This document shows, in pieces, positions 35,300-57,051 of a stretch of 64,000 nt of DNA. The DNA comes from Macrotrachela quadricornifera. Taxonomy: Eukaryota > Rotifera > Eurotatoria > Philodinida > Philodinidae. How positions within the stretch are numbered: the stretch's first letter is position 1; each line of letters starts with the position of its first letter. A model generated the notes under the pieces. The model had not been told where the DNA came from. It saw nothing but the letters and a program-made list of their open reading frames with translations, and did no database searches. The stretch spans positions 313,411-377,410 of the forward strand of contig JAJEKB010020945.1 of the NCBI GenBank assembly GCA_022393335.1, in the 5' to 3' direction. A program made the position numbers and the translations under genes.

Positions 35300-35695
35300 A
35301 GTCTCAAAGTTTCATTCACTGTATCATGATGGTTTGTTCGCTCATTGAAATATTCTTAAGTTCCATAAAAAAGACTTTGAGGTACAGAATAATGTCATTT
35401 CCTTTTCATACAATAATGAATAAAGAAAGTTACGACTTTGGGAAAAGCATTGTTAATATTTTTGCTCAACTGATCAGAATTACTTCATTTGAGGTAATTC
35501 TGATCATCTCGCCATGACCATTGTTATTTTCTTCAATGCTTTTTTGTAATACATCTTTTTCGAAGTTTATTACATCAATAGATAGAAGAAACTCTATTCT
35601 TCTTTTGGTCTAAAATTCAAATCTTTATCGCATAAAATGAAATTTTTGATTTTTGATCAAAATTACCTCAACAGACTCTATTGCTTCCATACTCT
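35300..35695 (+). repeat. Dispersed direct repeat B, copy 1
   Basis: Matches 42458-42765 in the same orientation. Shared blocks in order include TCAAAGTTT, GACTTTGAGGTACA, TCAATAGATAGA, CAAATCTTTAT followed by GCATAAAATG, and AGACTCTA. Divergence is substantial with indels. Copy 1 alone contains a perfect 13-bp stem (see 35471-35506). Confidence 0.7.
35471..35506. repeat. Perfect 13-bp hairpin
   Basis: TGATCAGAATTAC and GTAATTCTGATCA flank a 10-base loop. It lies inside direct repeat B copy 1; copy 2 has only a partial counterpart (GATCAGAGTTA). Confidence 0.9.
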
Positions 35696-35886
35696 CATGT
35701 CATTTGATCACTTTTCTAACCTTCCATATAGGAATGATGTCATTTTCAAGTATTTTTCAAAGGTAAAAATTTGATAAATATTAGCATACTTTGAAAAAAG
35801 CATGACTTTTTAACGGTAAGTAATAAGATACATATTTACTGCGCCGATGTTAACAAACTTATACAATTGTGAAACAAACGACATAC

Positions 35887-35893
35887 TATATAA
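35887..35893 (+). promoter_or_regulatory. TATA-box-like element of the secreted-protein gene
   Basis: TATATAA lies 59 bp upstream of the ATG at 35952, a fitting distance for a short 5' leader, with no other ATG-opened frame between. Confidence 0.45.
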
Positions 35894-35951
35894 GCCATGA
35901 TTTTTACATTACCTTTTATTTTGCATCAGTTATTCTATCAGCAATTCATCT

Positions 35952-36467
35952 ATGAAAGCCGTCATAGCGATTATTTTTGTCTGTCTTACTCAGACAGTAT
36001 GCACCGATATACAGCAGCCAAATGGTCTTGGAATTGCCAAGGCTACATTGATGGGCAGTAGCTTACAACGGAATGCGACCTCAAATTTAACAAATAAAAT
36101 GAAAAGTATTGGTGATCCGCTTCAATTTCGATTCTCTTCACCATCATATACCTACGGTTGGTGGTGTGTTCGAATGTATGAAACGACACACTCATGGCCC
36201 GATAACTATCTCTGTACAAATCGTGATATTGGTATGTTTTGGATATGGGACCAACATGCTTATCGTACCGACCTAAAATGTGTAGCTACTGTGGAACCTA
36301 GCGACAGTCGTTGGAATGATAATGCCTTGTGCCTTCCACCACAATCCAAAATCGAACTTGTCTGGTCGTATTGTGGTAGGGTCCCTCAAATGAATTGTCT
36401 TCAATTGTATGATTCTGATGCACCAGGCTACACTCATGACAACTTTTTATGTTGGAAAGAACATTAA
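35952..36467 (+). CDS. Secreted protein with three Cys/Trp repeats, intronless
   Basis: 171 residues. The N terminus is a signal peptide (AVIAIIFVCL core) with likely cleavage near residues 17-18. Two N-glycosylation sequons follow (NAT at 41, NLT at 45). The mature part has three internal repeats of about 38-39 residues, each with a Cys, an acidic turn with W/Y...DN, and a closing LC: Cys72-Cys88, Cys110-Cys127 and Cys149-Cys167, the last part reading HDNFLC, NDNALC and PDNYLC in reverse order. Threefold repeats of this size suggest a beta-trefoil or lectin-like fold (inference). I do not recognise the family. It lies between repeat B copy 1 and a TIR element. A TATA box sits 59 bp upstream. 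Confidence 0.75.
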   Translation: MKAVIAIIFVCLTQTVCTDIQQPNGLGIAKATLMGSSLQRNATSNLTNKMKSIGDPLQFRFSSPSYTYGWWCVRMYETTHSWPDNYLCTNRDIGMFWIWDQHAYRTDLKCVATVEPSDSRWNDNALCLPPQSKIELVWSYCGRVPQMNCLQLYDSDAPGYTHDNFLCWKEH

Positions 36468-36611
36468 TCTTTAAAAGAGTTTTTGTTTCTGATATATACT
36501 ATCAAATAAATAAGCTTTTGATTTTTCGAAGAATTTGCGATACGAACTGCAAATAGAACATCGAACAAATATTTTAATAGCATTAACGTTAATGGTTGTA
36601 TATTATCTACT

Positions 36612-37191
36612 TCAAAATAAAATGTGCTCTACTATTTTTTTTGAATAACTTACGAGCAGCAGTAGCTAGAGACCTATAGTTTTCATCAATCGAAAGAAGA
36701 GTTTGGAGTACATCTTTTTTTCGAATATTGTATAGGACGAAATCATTTTTAAAATCGTTCATTTCTGTAAAAAAATACACAAAGTGCATGAAAACTATCT
36801 GCCATTCAGATGAAGTTTTGGGTTTGACATGTGATCTAGATACAGGGACTTCGGATTTATAGTTCAAGATATAATTCGAATGATTATCTTCTCGTATTCT
36901 AATGTTGAGCAAATAAAGTCGTCTATGTGTTCGTATGAAAACTGAATTTCTTTTGATTTTTAACCAAATTTTCTTACTCTTTCTCAAAGTTTTATCTGAA
37001 TGACAGACCGCTTTTATGCATTTTTTTCGATGTTTTGTAGAAAAGACTAATTTTAAAATGGTTTCATTTTACACAATATCGATGAAAAAGAGACGTGCCC
37101 CGAGCTGTTCTTTTGATTGGTGAAAGCGCACGTCTCTAACTGCTATCGTTCTTGAATTATTCAAAAAATAGTAGAGCACACTATATTTTGA
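36612..37191. mobile_element. TIR element, about 580 bp (fold-back element 3)
   Basis: Terminal inverted repeats of about 62 bp: left 36612-36673 and right 37129-37191, sharing TCAAAATA, TGTGCTCTACTATTTTTT, GAATAA and a CAG...AGAGAC inner end. Within the right part, AGAGACGTGC (37089) and GCACGTCTCT (37128) form another perfect 10-bp stem. The single open frame inside (36607-36987, minus, 126 codons) overlaps the left TIR, is basic and lacks transposase motifs. It is best read as a non-autonomous DNA transposon. Confidence 0.7.
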
Positions 37192-39372
37192 TATGAATAG
37201 TGATTTCGTGTTTCTATTAGAAAACAGTTGTCTTTACTGATCTGAACAAGATGAATATTTTTTCTTTGAATATTTTGTATGACGAAATGAATACTATTCA
37301 ATGGGTTTCTTCTTTAACTAAAAATTAATTGTTAACAATTGTATCCAAAGTACACATCTATTACTATTTGCATTGGATTAGTTTTGGAAATAAGTAATCA
37401 ACATGTTTTCTTCTTTTATACTGGTTTTAACTATAAATATGAGCGAATATCTTCAGAACAATTTCTCTGTGCAATGCTAAGAAAATAATTGTGGTTTCTT
37501 TTGCCCATGAAGACAATATATGCGTAGAACAGTGAATCGATATTAAAAGACAAAGAAAATTACCTTTTTCATTCCTTGTTATTTTGTAGTTGAATGACTA
37601 CAGGCAAAGGATGCATTCATTCTCTTTCAGTTTTGTGCTCTGTTTCATTCCAACAATATATTCAACCGTGATCATTATGTCGAAAGTTGGCGCAATAACA
37701 CATGAATAAGTCAAGAAAACACATGCTTGACTTCGAGCCTATTACGAGATATACGATTTAATCGATGTTCAATGTTGACTTACCCAATTCTTTACTAATG
37801 GTATTGCAATGTGTCTTAGTAGTATAACTTCGATAAAAGGATATGAACAAATAGGTTTCTATTATGAACATTTCTTCGCCCAACTTTCAAGTAGCGAGCA
37901 CATGACCGAACATTTTGATGTTTTGCCTGGTCGAATTTATGCAACTGTTAAAGTCACTTTTGTCATCAAGAATGATACTCAACAGAAATCTATTAGTATT
38001 CTAGCACTCGTCATTTATGGAAAGAAGATTAATGAAGACAAGATGATGTCTTTTCGCTCTTATTAAAATATGCCTTCTCTTTACGAGAGATTCTAAATGT
38101 GCTCTTGAACTATAGACTTTCCTAATGACTTAATTTTTGCTACAATCCTTATTTTCATTTCGCATCGTACTAACAATGCCATTTCCATCATGATTTAACT
38201 CAATGTCAATGGATAACTCTTTAATTGTAGTGCAAATTTGCAAATTTAGCGATGCATTCAAAGAGGGAATTTTTGTAGAACTTACTTCACTGACGAGTCT
38301 ACGAAAATTGGCCGTTACGAAAATTGGTTGATATGAATAGTAGTTGACGCATACATAAGTAAAATGGGCTAAGAAAATAAAACTGAATTAACGAATAAAT
38401 CGTCTCAAAAAAAGATGATCTGAGTCGGAAAAGACCAATCACGTTGATTAATTATTTTTATTTCTTTTAGAGTATTTGTCTTCTAACTAAATAAAAAATG
38501 GTTGAACGTACAGCTAATAACAGAGAAGTGTGGATTAACCACTAACAAAAAAGAAACAGAAACATCAATAAGTAAATTTTTTATACTATCACATATTAGA
38601 GATTATGCTTCTTTGATGTATGCGAATCAATAAAGGATCTTAATAACTTTAAAAACAGGCATACTCTATCAGTAATGTATCTTATTATAAGATTAAGATT
38701 CTAATATTTAAATTAGTAGATTGTCAATAAACTACATATATAAAGATATTACAATATATTAACTTCTTTTTTTCTAAAATGTCAACATTTACATTAAGTG
38801 CCACTAAAACAAAATAAAAGAAATAAAACGTTTGTTACTCTATAACGGATTCGCCGACACTTCCACGTAATACATGTTCACACGCAATACTTGCTCACAA
38901 AACCATTATTCTCACTTTCACTCTTGCCCTCAGTCTCGTCTTCACCCTTACCCCCATTTTCGAGTTTATCTCCATTTTTACGATAGTCACTACATTAAAA
39001 TGAGTGTTTGCTTCCATTCTTAAGGTTTGTTATCTGATATTGACGCATAACCCCATGTAATCTAACCAAAGCTTTGACATCATCAAGTGAATTAACAGTA
39101 TCTATTGAAGTCCAGTCTGACGTTCATAAGATTCGATATTACTGTTAATTCGTAGAATATCATGAGCTATGTATAGACTAACGGATCTAGAGATCTCCAT
39201 GAAATTTTCCTGGAGCAATCTAGATTGAGTGACAGTTACGTAATAGTTTTTAAACGTAATTATTAATAGTTTATTTATGAAGAAAGAAGACTATTTTTAA
39301 CATAGAAAACGAATCTATTTATATGTGCGATGTTATGTAATCATCTGAAATATTGAGATGCAATAACCATGA
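37192..39372. other. Gene-poor DNA with one small possible frame
   Basis: A frame at 37809-38066 (85 codons, plus) has protein-like composition (PGRIYATVKVTFVIKN) and could be a small gene or terminal exon; support is weak. The rest shows nothing recognisable. Confidence 0.35.
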
Positions 39373-39660
39373 TCATCTTGCGTAATTACCTGAGCCACTT
39401 TGTTGTGCAATTACATATACGTCTTTTCGAAGGGTGGAACAGAAAATGATAATTTCTAAAGTTTCTGAATGAGATTTTCCACGCTTCCTAACAGTGATGA
39501 GATAAATTCTCTCCATTACAATGAGCAAGAAAGAACGTAGGATATATGCCCAAAGAAAACTACAAATACGTATGAATGTTCTTTCCCTATGTGTCATAGG
39601 CATTTTCCTTTTCATTCTACTGTCATATACACTGTGCTTGGTTTCTTTTATACGTTATTT
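39373..39660 (-). pseudogene. Possible membrane-protein fragment
   Basis: Minus strand, from about 39650 to 39373: a continuous frame with a basic start (KMPMTHRERTFIR), a hydrophobic helix (ICSFLWAYILRSFLLIV) and a polar tail. The frame is closed upstream by a stop. The charge-then-helix layout resembles loop 3/helix 6 of a GPCR, but this is only a hint. It may be a relic or one exon. Confidence 0.25.
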
Positions 39661-39964
39661 TTCTTCTTTGTGACTATTCGCTTCGCGAAGCATTTTCTTT
39701 TTAAAAATATTTCGTGATCAAAAGTATATTTTTTTGGTGATCAAAGGTATATTTACCGTTTTTGGTGAGAACACCTTTCTTCTCTAATTATAAAGTTCTC
39801 GACTATTATTCGTATCAATCAATCTTCGTAGTGACTAATTTTCGTTTTATCGTTTTTCGTTCTATCATTTTTCGTTCGCTTAATTTTCGGTTGCTCTGAC
39901 TCTTTTCTTTTCTGTCGTTAAATAATAGAATTGAAAAACATCGTTTTACTTAAAAAAACATACC

Positions 39965-41947
39965 ATGACATGCCGATTATATACACGTATACAAGATTTA
40001 CAATCATTTAAACAATGTTTCATCACTCTCGATCTGACTCTTTTAGATTTTCGTTCAAAGCCTCTATTAGACTATTATGTTAAACACTGGTTTGTCGATT
40101 TTGATGATTTGATCGATTTTTTGCTTTCTACAACATATAAAGAAATTACTTTAATCGTCTCAGATCTTTTCATTCATATAACCTGTCACATTCTTCGACC
40201 AATATTTCCTCAAATTACTCGAATAATTATCGTCGGTAAACGTTGATCTCAATGTGATAATGTTGAACACTTTACTGATGGTCAATCATTGGTCGATCAT
40301 TTTTCTTTTACCTTACGAAATCGACGACGTCTTCCCATAACATTTGATGAAGGGCCTGTTGAACGATCACTTCGTGCCATCAGTAAAAATACAGCTAAAT
40401 TTGCCTGGTATAGTTGTTTTTACAACATTTTATCATGTTTAAATAAAACTAGCATGGGACGAGCAGAAATGCTAGAAAGTGTAAACGCATTTCATACAAC
40501 ACAAATTGACATCGTAAAAAGATGTTATAAGGAATTCGAACAAACGTATAATTCAATAGATATTATCAAATGGTATACCCGAGATTCTTTTTTCTATTTA
40601 TTACTCAATCGAACATTACGATCGGAAGATATCAAACATATATTTGCCATGCGTTATGTTATTTCTGATTTAGAGAATTACTTACGACAGCACGCTCACA
40701 AAAATAAAGCCATTGACATTGTTTTTCGCAGTCAAAAAATGCACTTGGACGAAATTGAAGAGATTGAAGCAAGCATTGGTGGGCTCTTTGGATTGACGGC
40801 TTTCTGGTCGACCAGTCGCTCATTGAAAGTTGCTCGTAATTTTACTGAGATTTGGCCTTTAGAACGCTTAGACTCTGTTGAAAGCGTTCTGTTTTCTATT
40901 AAAATTCCTTCGCATGTCAAACAAATTTCATATTTGGATATATCAGAACTCAGTACCAGTAAATTTGAGTTGGAAATTTTGTTTTCTTTTCGTTCAATCT
41001 TTCGAGTTGAACGGGTAATGAGAAATGAAAACGATCAATTTTGGTATATCGATTTGACTTTAATTGATGAGAATGATCCTCAATACATTACTATTATGCA
41101 TTCTTGGTATTTATCACTGAAAAGCATTATTGGATATCGATGTTTTTTTACAACACAAATTACACAATCAAAACAGAACTTTTTTCGTAATCTTACATCT
41201 GAAAATGGTCCTTTTCTAGCTTTTCAATTATTGATTGATATGATGTTACGATTAGATCAAAATGAATTCGCACGTAATGAACTTCTTGAAGTTTGCCGAG
41301 AACATTGTGCAAACAATCCAATGGAATTGAAAAAGATTGATGAATTTGAACGTACTTATGATTCTAAAAATGCAATCAAATGGTATACAAAAGATTGTTT
41401 TCTCTATCGATTAATTAATCATTCATTAAGAATTGAAAGTATTGATCTTATTTTTAAATTACGTTATTTTATTCATGATCTTCATAATCAACTTGATCGA
41501 TTACACGATGATTTTATTCGTCTTTTATTACCAAATCAATCAATTTTAAGACTTTATCGTGGTCTAACGATGAATTTGCATGAATTACAAGAAATGCAAC
41601 AAAATGAAGGAAATCTTGTCTCAACAAATTCATTTTTGTCAACAACTGGTGATTATCAAGCAGCTCTCATGTTTTCTGGTGATGGAAATGTTAAAAGTGA
41701 TAATGATGTCTCCGTCATTTATAAGATCCAAATAGATACAACAGTCAAACATTCAATACCATTTGCTAGAATCGAGTATATAAGTATTTTTAAAGACGAA
41801 GATGAAGTTCTATTCTCTATGGCTGCAGTATTTCGTATTGGTAAAATTAAACAATTGAAAGCTCGTTTATGGACAATAGAATTAACATTGACATCCACTG
41901 AAGATGAACAATGGAATATCTTAACAGCTCATATGAAGTCTAAATGA
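39965..41947 (+). pseudogene. Tandem double ADP-ribosyltransferase gene split by an in-frame TGA
   Basis: One frame of 661 codons is interrupted only by TGA at 40244-40246 (codon 94). The first 93 codons match the short N-terminal module often seen before bdelloid ART domains (inference from memory). Two arginine-type ART domains follow. Domain 1 has Arg255 (FRSQ), the STS motif from Ser282 (FWSTSR) and Glu335-x-Glu337 (FELEILFS). Domain 2 has Arg532 (YRG), Ser559 (FLSTT) and Glu612-x-Glu614 (DEDEVLFS). Positions count the stop as one codon. The R-S-ExE set is the catalytic signature of enzymes that transfer ADP-ribose from NAD to arginine; domain 2 is canonical, domain 1 drifts. Each domain is preceded by a helical part with KWYT. 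No AG nearby allows an intron over the stop. It may be a recent nonsense allele, and the downstream part may still be translated. Confidence 0.8.
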
Positions 41948-42018
41948 CTAGAACCGTAAAGCATTCATGTTTCAACTTGTATAAAATCTTTTATTATTAA
42001 AAATGATTCTAGTATAAC

Positions 42019-42455
42019 CTACAGTGAAGTACAAAAATATGGAATCATACGAGTATATTTTAGAATAGTATCACAAAAGAAATAACAACCATATTTCTCA
42101 CCAAAACATCCAAAGCAATTGAGCAGATAATCATTTTTGTAAATAACTTGTCTTTTATCGTTAACAGGAAACTTGCGAAAACAGAAAATATTGCCTATAA
42201 ACAAAGAGTACAATAGAAAATTGATAATTCATGAATATCTCACCTAATGCAGATTTTTTTCATTGACATACTTCTCGTCTTGAGCGTAGTGAACTTCTTC
42301 ACAATTCAATCATTTTATTATTCGCTCCTAATGTCGGCTTGAGATGTTTTTTCTGATATTCCTTCATAAGATTTATTGTCAGTTGAATATTCTCATGTGC
42401 TTCTCCGAAGGAAAATCTTTGATGTTTTAGTGTAAGATCCTTTAAAGATATAAGG
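42019..42455 (-). pseudogene. Degraded gene, unknown family
   Basis: The minus strand gives protein-like sequence from about 42455: DLTLKHQRFSFGEAHENIQ, then MKEYQKKHLKPTLGANNK. A frameshift near 42313 leads to EEVHYAQDEKYVNEKKSALG. A 51-bp GTGAGA...TTATAG intron at about 42197-42247 then joins GNIFCFRKFPVNDKRQV, and the frame continues (CFGCFGEKYGCYFFCD) to a stop at 42019. One frameshift is therefore required. The relic begins exactly where repeat B copy 2 starts, which may have cut it. I do not recognise the family. Confidence 0.5.
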
Positions 42456-42457
42456 TT

Positions 42458-42765
42458 AATTTCAAAGTTTTATTCGCTGTATCGAGATGTTTTCAGATTC
42501 CATGGACAAGACTTTGAGGTACAAAAAAGTGTGATTTTTTCTATAAAAATGAAAAAAAAATTATGAGTTAAGGAAAAAAATACTGATATTATTGTTAGAA
42601 TGATCAGAGTTATCCAGACCTTCTTTCATCAATAGATAGAGGATATCTTATTCTAGTTATAGTCCAAAAATCAAATCTTTATTGCATAAAATGGATGAAG
42701 ACGAAGAAAAATAAAATGAAATGAAATTTTTGCTTTTTTGATAATTACTCCAATAGACTCTACAA
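42458..42765 (+). repeat. Dispersed direct repeat B, copy 2
   Basis: Second copy of the repeat described at 35300-35695, shorter by about 90 bp. The two copies bracket a 7-kb island holding only non-conserved genes. Confidence 0.7.
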
Positions 42766-43271
42766 AAATATTTATTCTGATCTCCATTTTCTAAATAATT
42801 TATTCTATCCATCATTGATTGATTCTGATTATACATTTTGTTACTTATTTTTTTCTCAAATAATAAAGCAAGATTAATCTAGGTGATATTCATTTCGACA
42901 TGTGAGATTTTTCCTTCCTTTGAAAAAAGAATAAAAAAACCATGAAAATGAAAGTTGAATCTCAAAAAAAAGAGCAAGATGTTCATCATAAATAAACAAA
43001 CAAAAAAAATACTTATCAACGTTATAATTTTTCTTTCCAGAAGAAAAAGTCATCTCTCGAAATACTTTCTAAACTCAACGATTTTTCAAAAACTTTCTCA
43101 AATGTACTTTTTTGTACGCGAATAGAATTTGTACATTGACTTATCACACATTCTAATGAAAGATAATAATTTTGAAATTTTCTTGTATCAATAAAAACTC
43201 GATGTCTATATCTAACACTTAGATGAAAATATTAGATATATGCAAAAAATTTTCAAACACTCCTATAAACA

Positions 43272-44197
43272 ACTTGTCACCAATCGACGATCTTGTCGCG
43301 TTCTTTCTAGGTTCTTGTTTTCCTTGGTTATCAGACAAGATTCTTTTCTATTCCTTCTGTACAAGATTCTTGCCTAAAAAATCTGATCTTGTCTTTCTTG
43401 TTTCAATCTTGTTATATTGAAAAGACCTTTTATCGGCTACTATTACTATTTGTTTTATACTATTTCGTTATGACTTTTGCACACCATATACAAAAAATGT
43501 AAAAATACAAAAAAATACTTTTAGTTTTAGATTTTAACAGAACAAAAAAAAATAAAATTTCTATTATAAGAAAATTCTTTTTTAATGTTATCATTGACGT
43601 GTACATCTAGGATTTCTATCGTTGATTAATAAAATCCTTTTGTTCACAATAAAATAATATCTAAAAAATTAAATAGATAGAAAGATTGATTAATAAAATA
43701 CTGAAATGTATTCAATAAGCGTGATTTATTTTAAAAAATCTAAAAGAAACCATTATATAATGTATTGTTTTCTCTATATCGAATGAGAACATTTTACCTT
43801 CATCCCATTGAAATAGAGTGATCACATGTTGTTTGATAACGAGTTGAACGTTCTAGAAAAAGTATATATTCGAAGTGAAATTGCACCAGTTATTGAATTA
43901 ATAATAACTAAATAACGTTCAGGCATCACTTTCTATATATGATCATACAAAGACGATATCACGTGGTGTTCATCTTGGAAAGCTGAGAAGAATCTTTTTC
44001 TTTTCTCTCACAAGAATTTTGTTTAAACAGTAAGAAATCTAAAATATCTTATATTTCTTTTCAGTTTCTGTTTATTCAGAATTTTCAGACAAGATTCTTA
44101 TCTGAAGTCTAAATATATCTTGAAAAACTTGAGATTCTTGTCTGAAAATGAAGGAAAACAAGAACTTGGAAAGAAAATGACAAGGTTGTTGACTAGT
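43272..44197. repeat. Fold-back element 4 (inverted repeat, about 925 bp)
   Basis: The left arm 43272-43346 and right arm 44130-44197 are reverse complements with some mismatches. Shared blocks: GTTCTTGTTTTCCTT with AAGGAAAACAAGAAC, and CAGACAAGATTC with GATTCTTGTCTG. The motif CAGACAAGATTCTT is also repeated inside both arms. No coding frame is inside. The intervening 780 bp has no gene signal. Confidence 0.65.
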
Positions 44198-46097
44198 GAA
44201 AAGATATTGATATAATTGGTGATACTTGATTGCTTCGATTATAATTGATTGGTGTACGTCGGTCTGAAGAGTTTTAATCGCACTACTAAAAATTTAAAGA
44301 CTAATAATCTTAGGATATCGATCTATTAACTATAGCACTTCTTAATTAAGTATATAAAGAATGAGAAAAACATGCAAAAGACGCGATCACTATTATGATA
44401 GAAAAATAGACAAATGAAAAATTTAACGAAAATAATATATTCTCGTCTTCAAGAACTGAGTTGTGAAAATAGCTTATCACAAAATTACAAATATTTTCTC
44501 AGATTGGAAACGTATTTATGTCAAAATTGTACAGAATATGCTTTTCTTTCGCTACTCTAATAGAGCAATGCTATTACGAATAGTTTGTACAATGCTCATC
44601 TGATTCATCACAGGAAAGTAATCGTACATACACATAGAATACATTACTTTCATTTGAAAACAATCTTCAATCTACACGGTTTTGAATTTGCTTTAATAAA
44701 TCTCGTGTCAATTTTCTAAAATAAATTGTCTTTAGATCTTTATGTATCCATTTTTTATTGTTTATATGTCCCTGAATAGATTTACGAGCTATGTCACATT
44801 TTTGAATAAATTGAACAATGTTAAATTACATGAAATTTACTTAGATAAGAAGATATATTGTATAGATCTTACATAAATATTCTTCAAGGTTACAAATACA
44901 CAAACAAAAATATAAGCAATATATTTTATCTTGTCTAATTTTGATTTTTGTTAATACATCTATTTATTTAAATATTTCGTTCGTTTCTATTGATGTAATT
45001 CTATCTATTTACTATTTTTGTATGTATATATTAATTCAAAGATGAATATTTCAGACTTCTTAGTCTATTCTTCATTATATAATTTTTTGATATGATTGAC
45101 AGACAAAAATGAAAGTAAATTTAAATAATTTTTGAGTAATGCTTTTTATTATACTTTATGTCTATGTTATACGTAAATAAATATTTTTCAATCATTTCCG
45201 ATATATTCGTCAAGATATAAAATATTTTAATGAAAATATATTATTGTTATTGGTTGTAATGGTCACTAATTGATCGAAATTCCACAGAATAAAAGTATCT
45301 TATATTTATTTACAATCAAGATAAAATAACTGTTCTCGATGAAACACAATAAAGAATATAAATTAACGTCGATTTGAACGTATTTTCAGCTAAAATGTTT
45401 TATGAAAAAGGACTTTCTTTATTTCATTGTATATTGTGAGTATCAACAAATTAGTTATTGAGAAAGTTATAATAAGTTCTTCTACAAAGTAAGTAAAATT
45501 CTATTTTTTAGAAAAAGAAAAGTCGCTAAGAAATGTTTTCTTTATTAATTTATTTTTCGCTCGACAAAATTTCTTTTAAACATCCTTGAATTTATTCAAA
45601 AGAAAAAAATTGAAAAAAAAAAGATTCCTCTAGACAATAATGACGAAATGTCTGTAATTAAGTATTTAAGGTCAATCAGTAAGAAAAGAAAATGTATCAT
45701 TTCATTATTAGAATTTTCTTCTCTTTTTTTTGATACTTAGAAAATATCCTTTTCTCAATATATCTCCATATAAAATAGGATTTTTTAACAGTTTACACCT
45801 AAAAACTCAGAGATTATAGTGGAACATTCACAGACTTAAAATCAGAAAATAATATCAATTTTTGAAATTTTTAATTCATATACTTGTTATAATCATAAGT
45901 GCGAAATAGATAATACCATCTAATTAAATAAAATGAGAAAAACAAGATACATGTTTTTTGATTGGTTAAAATGAGTCCTCTATTATAATGTCGCTTTTTA
46001 TTATTGACGTCAAAATAATAGTTAGACATTTTCTTTCGGAAAAACTTTTCTAAGAGTTTTCTTTTGTTTTTTTTTTCTATGATAGATTAAATAAATT
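44198..46097. other. AT-rich DNA upstream of neurofibromin
   Basis: No gene or clear repeat recognised. It probably holds the neurofibromin promoter; the last bases before the ATG have a pyrimidine-rich tract ending in ATAG near 46086. Confidence 0.5.
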
Positions 46098-56830
<10,733 letters not shown>

Positions 56831-57051
56831 ATAAATAAATATATATATATACATATAATTGTTGTTTATTCTAGTCATTTTAAATGTTGTAAATTATTGT
56901 AATTATATTTTAATCGTTCTTTCTCTCTCTCTCTATACATATATTTTTTTCTCAATGTAGTATTTCAATGTTAAAAAAATAAATAAATTAAAAAATAAAT
57001 GTGCTTTAAATAAATATAATAAAAAAATATATATAAATTTTCTTTGTAGTA

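Noticed and set aside
40244..40246. TGA as selenocysteine or as part of an intron
   Set aside because: No AG acceptor lies close downstream to remove it, the family has no Sec at this position, and CGA to TGA mutation is the simplest reading.
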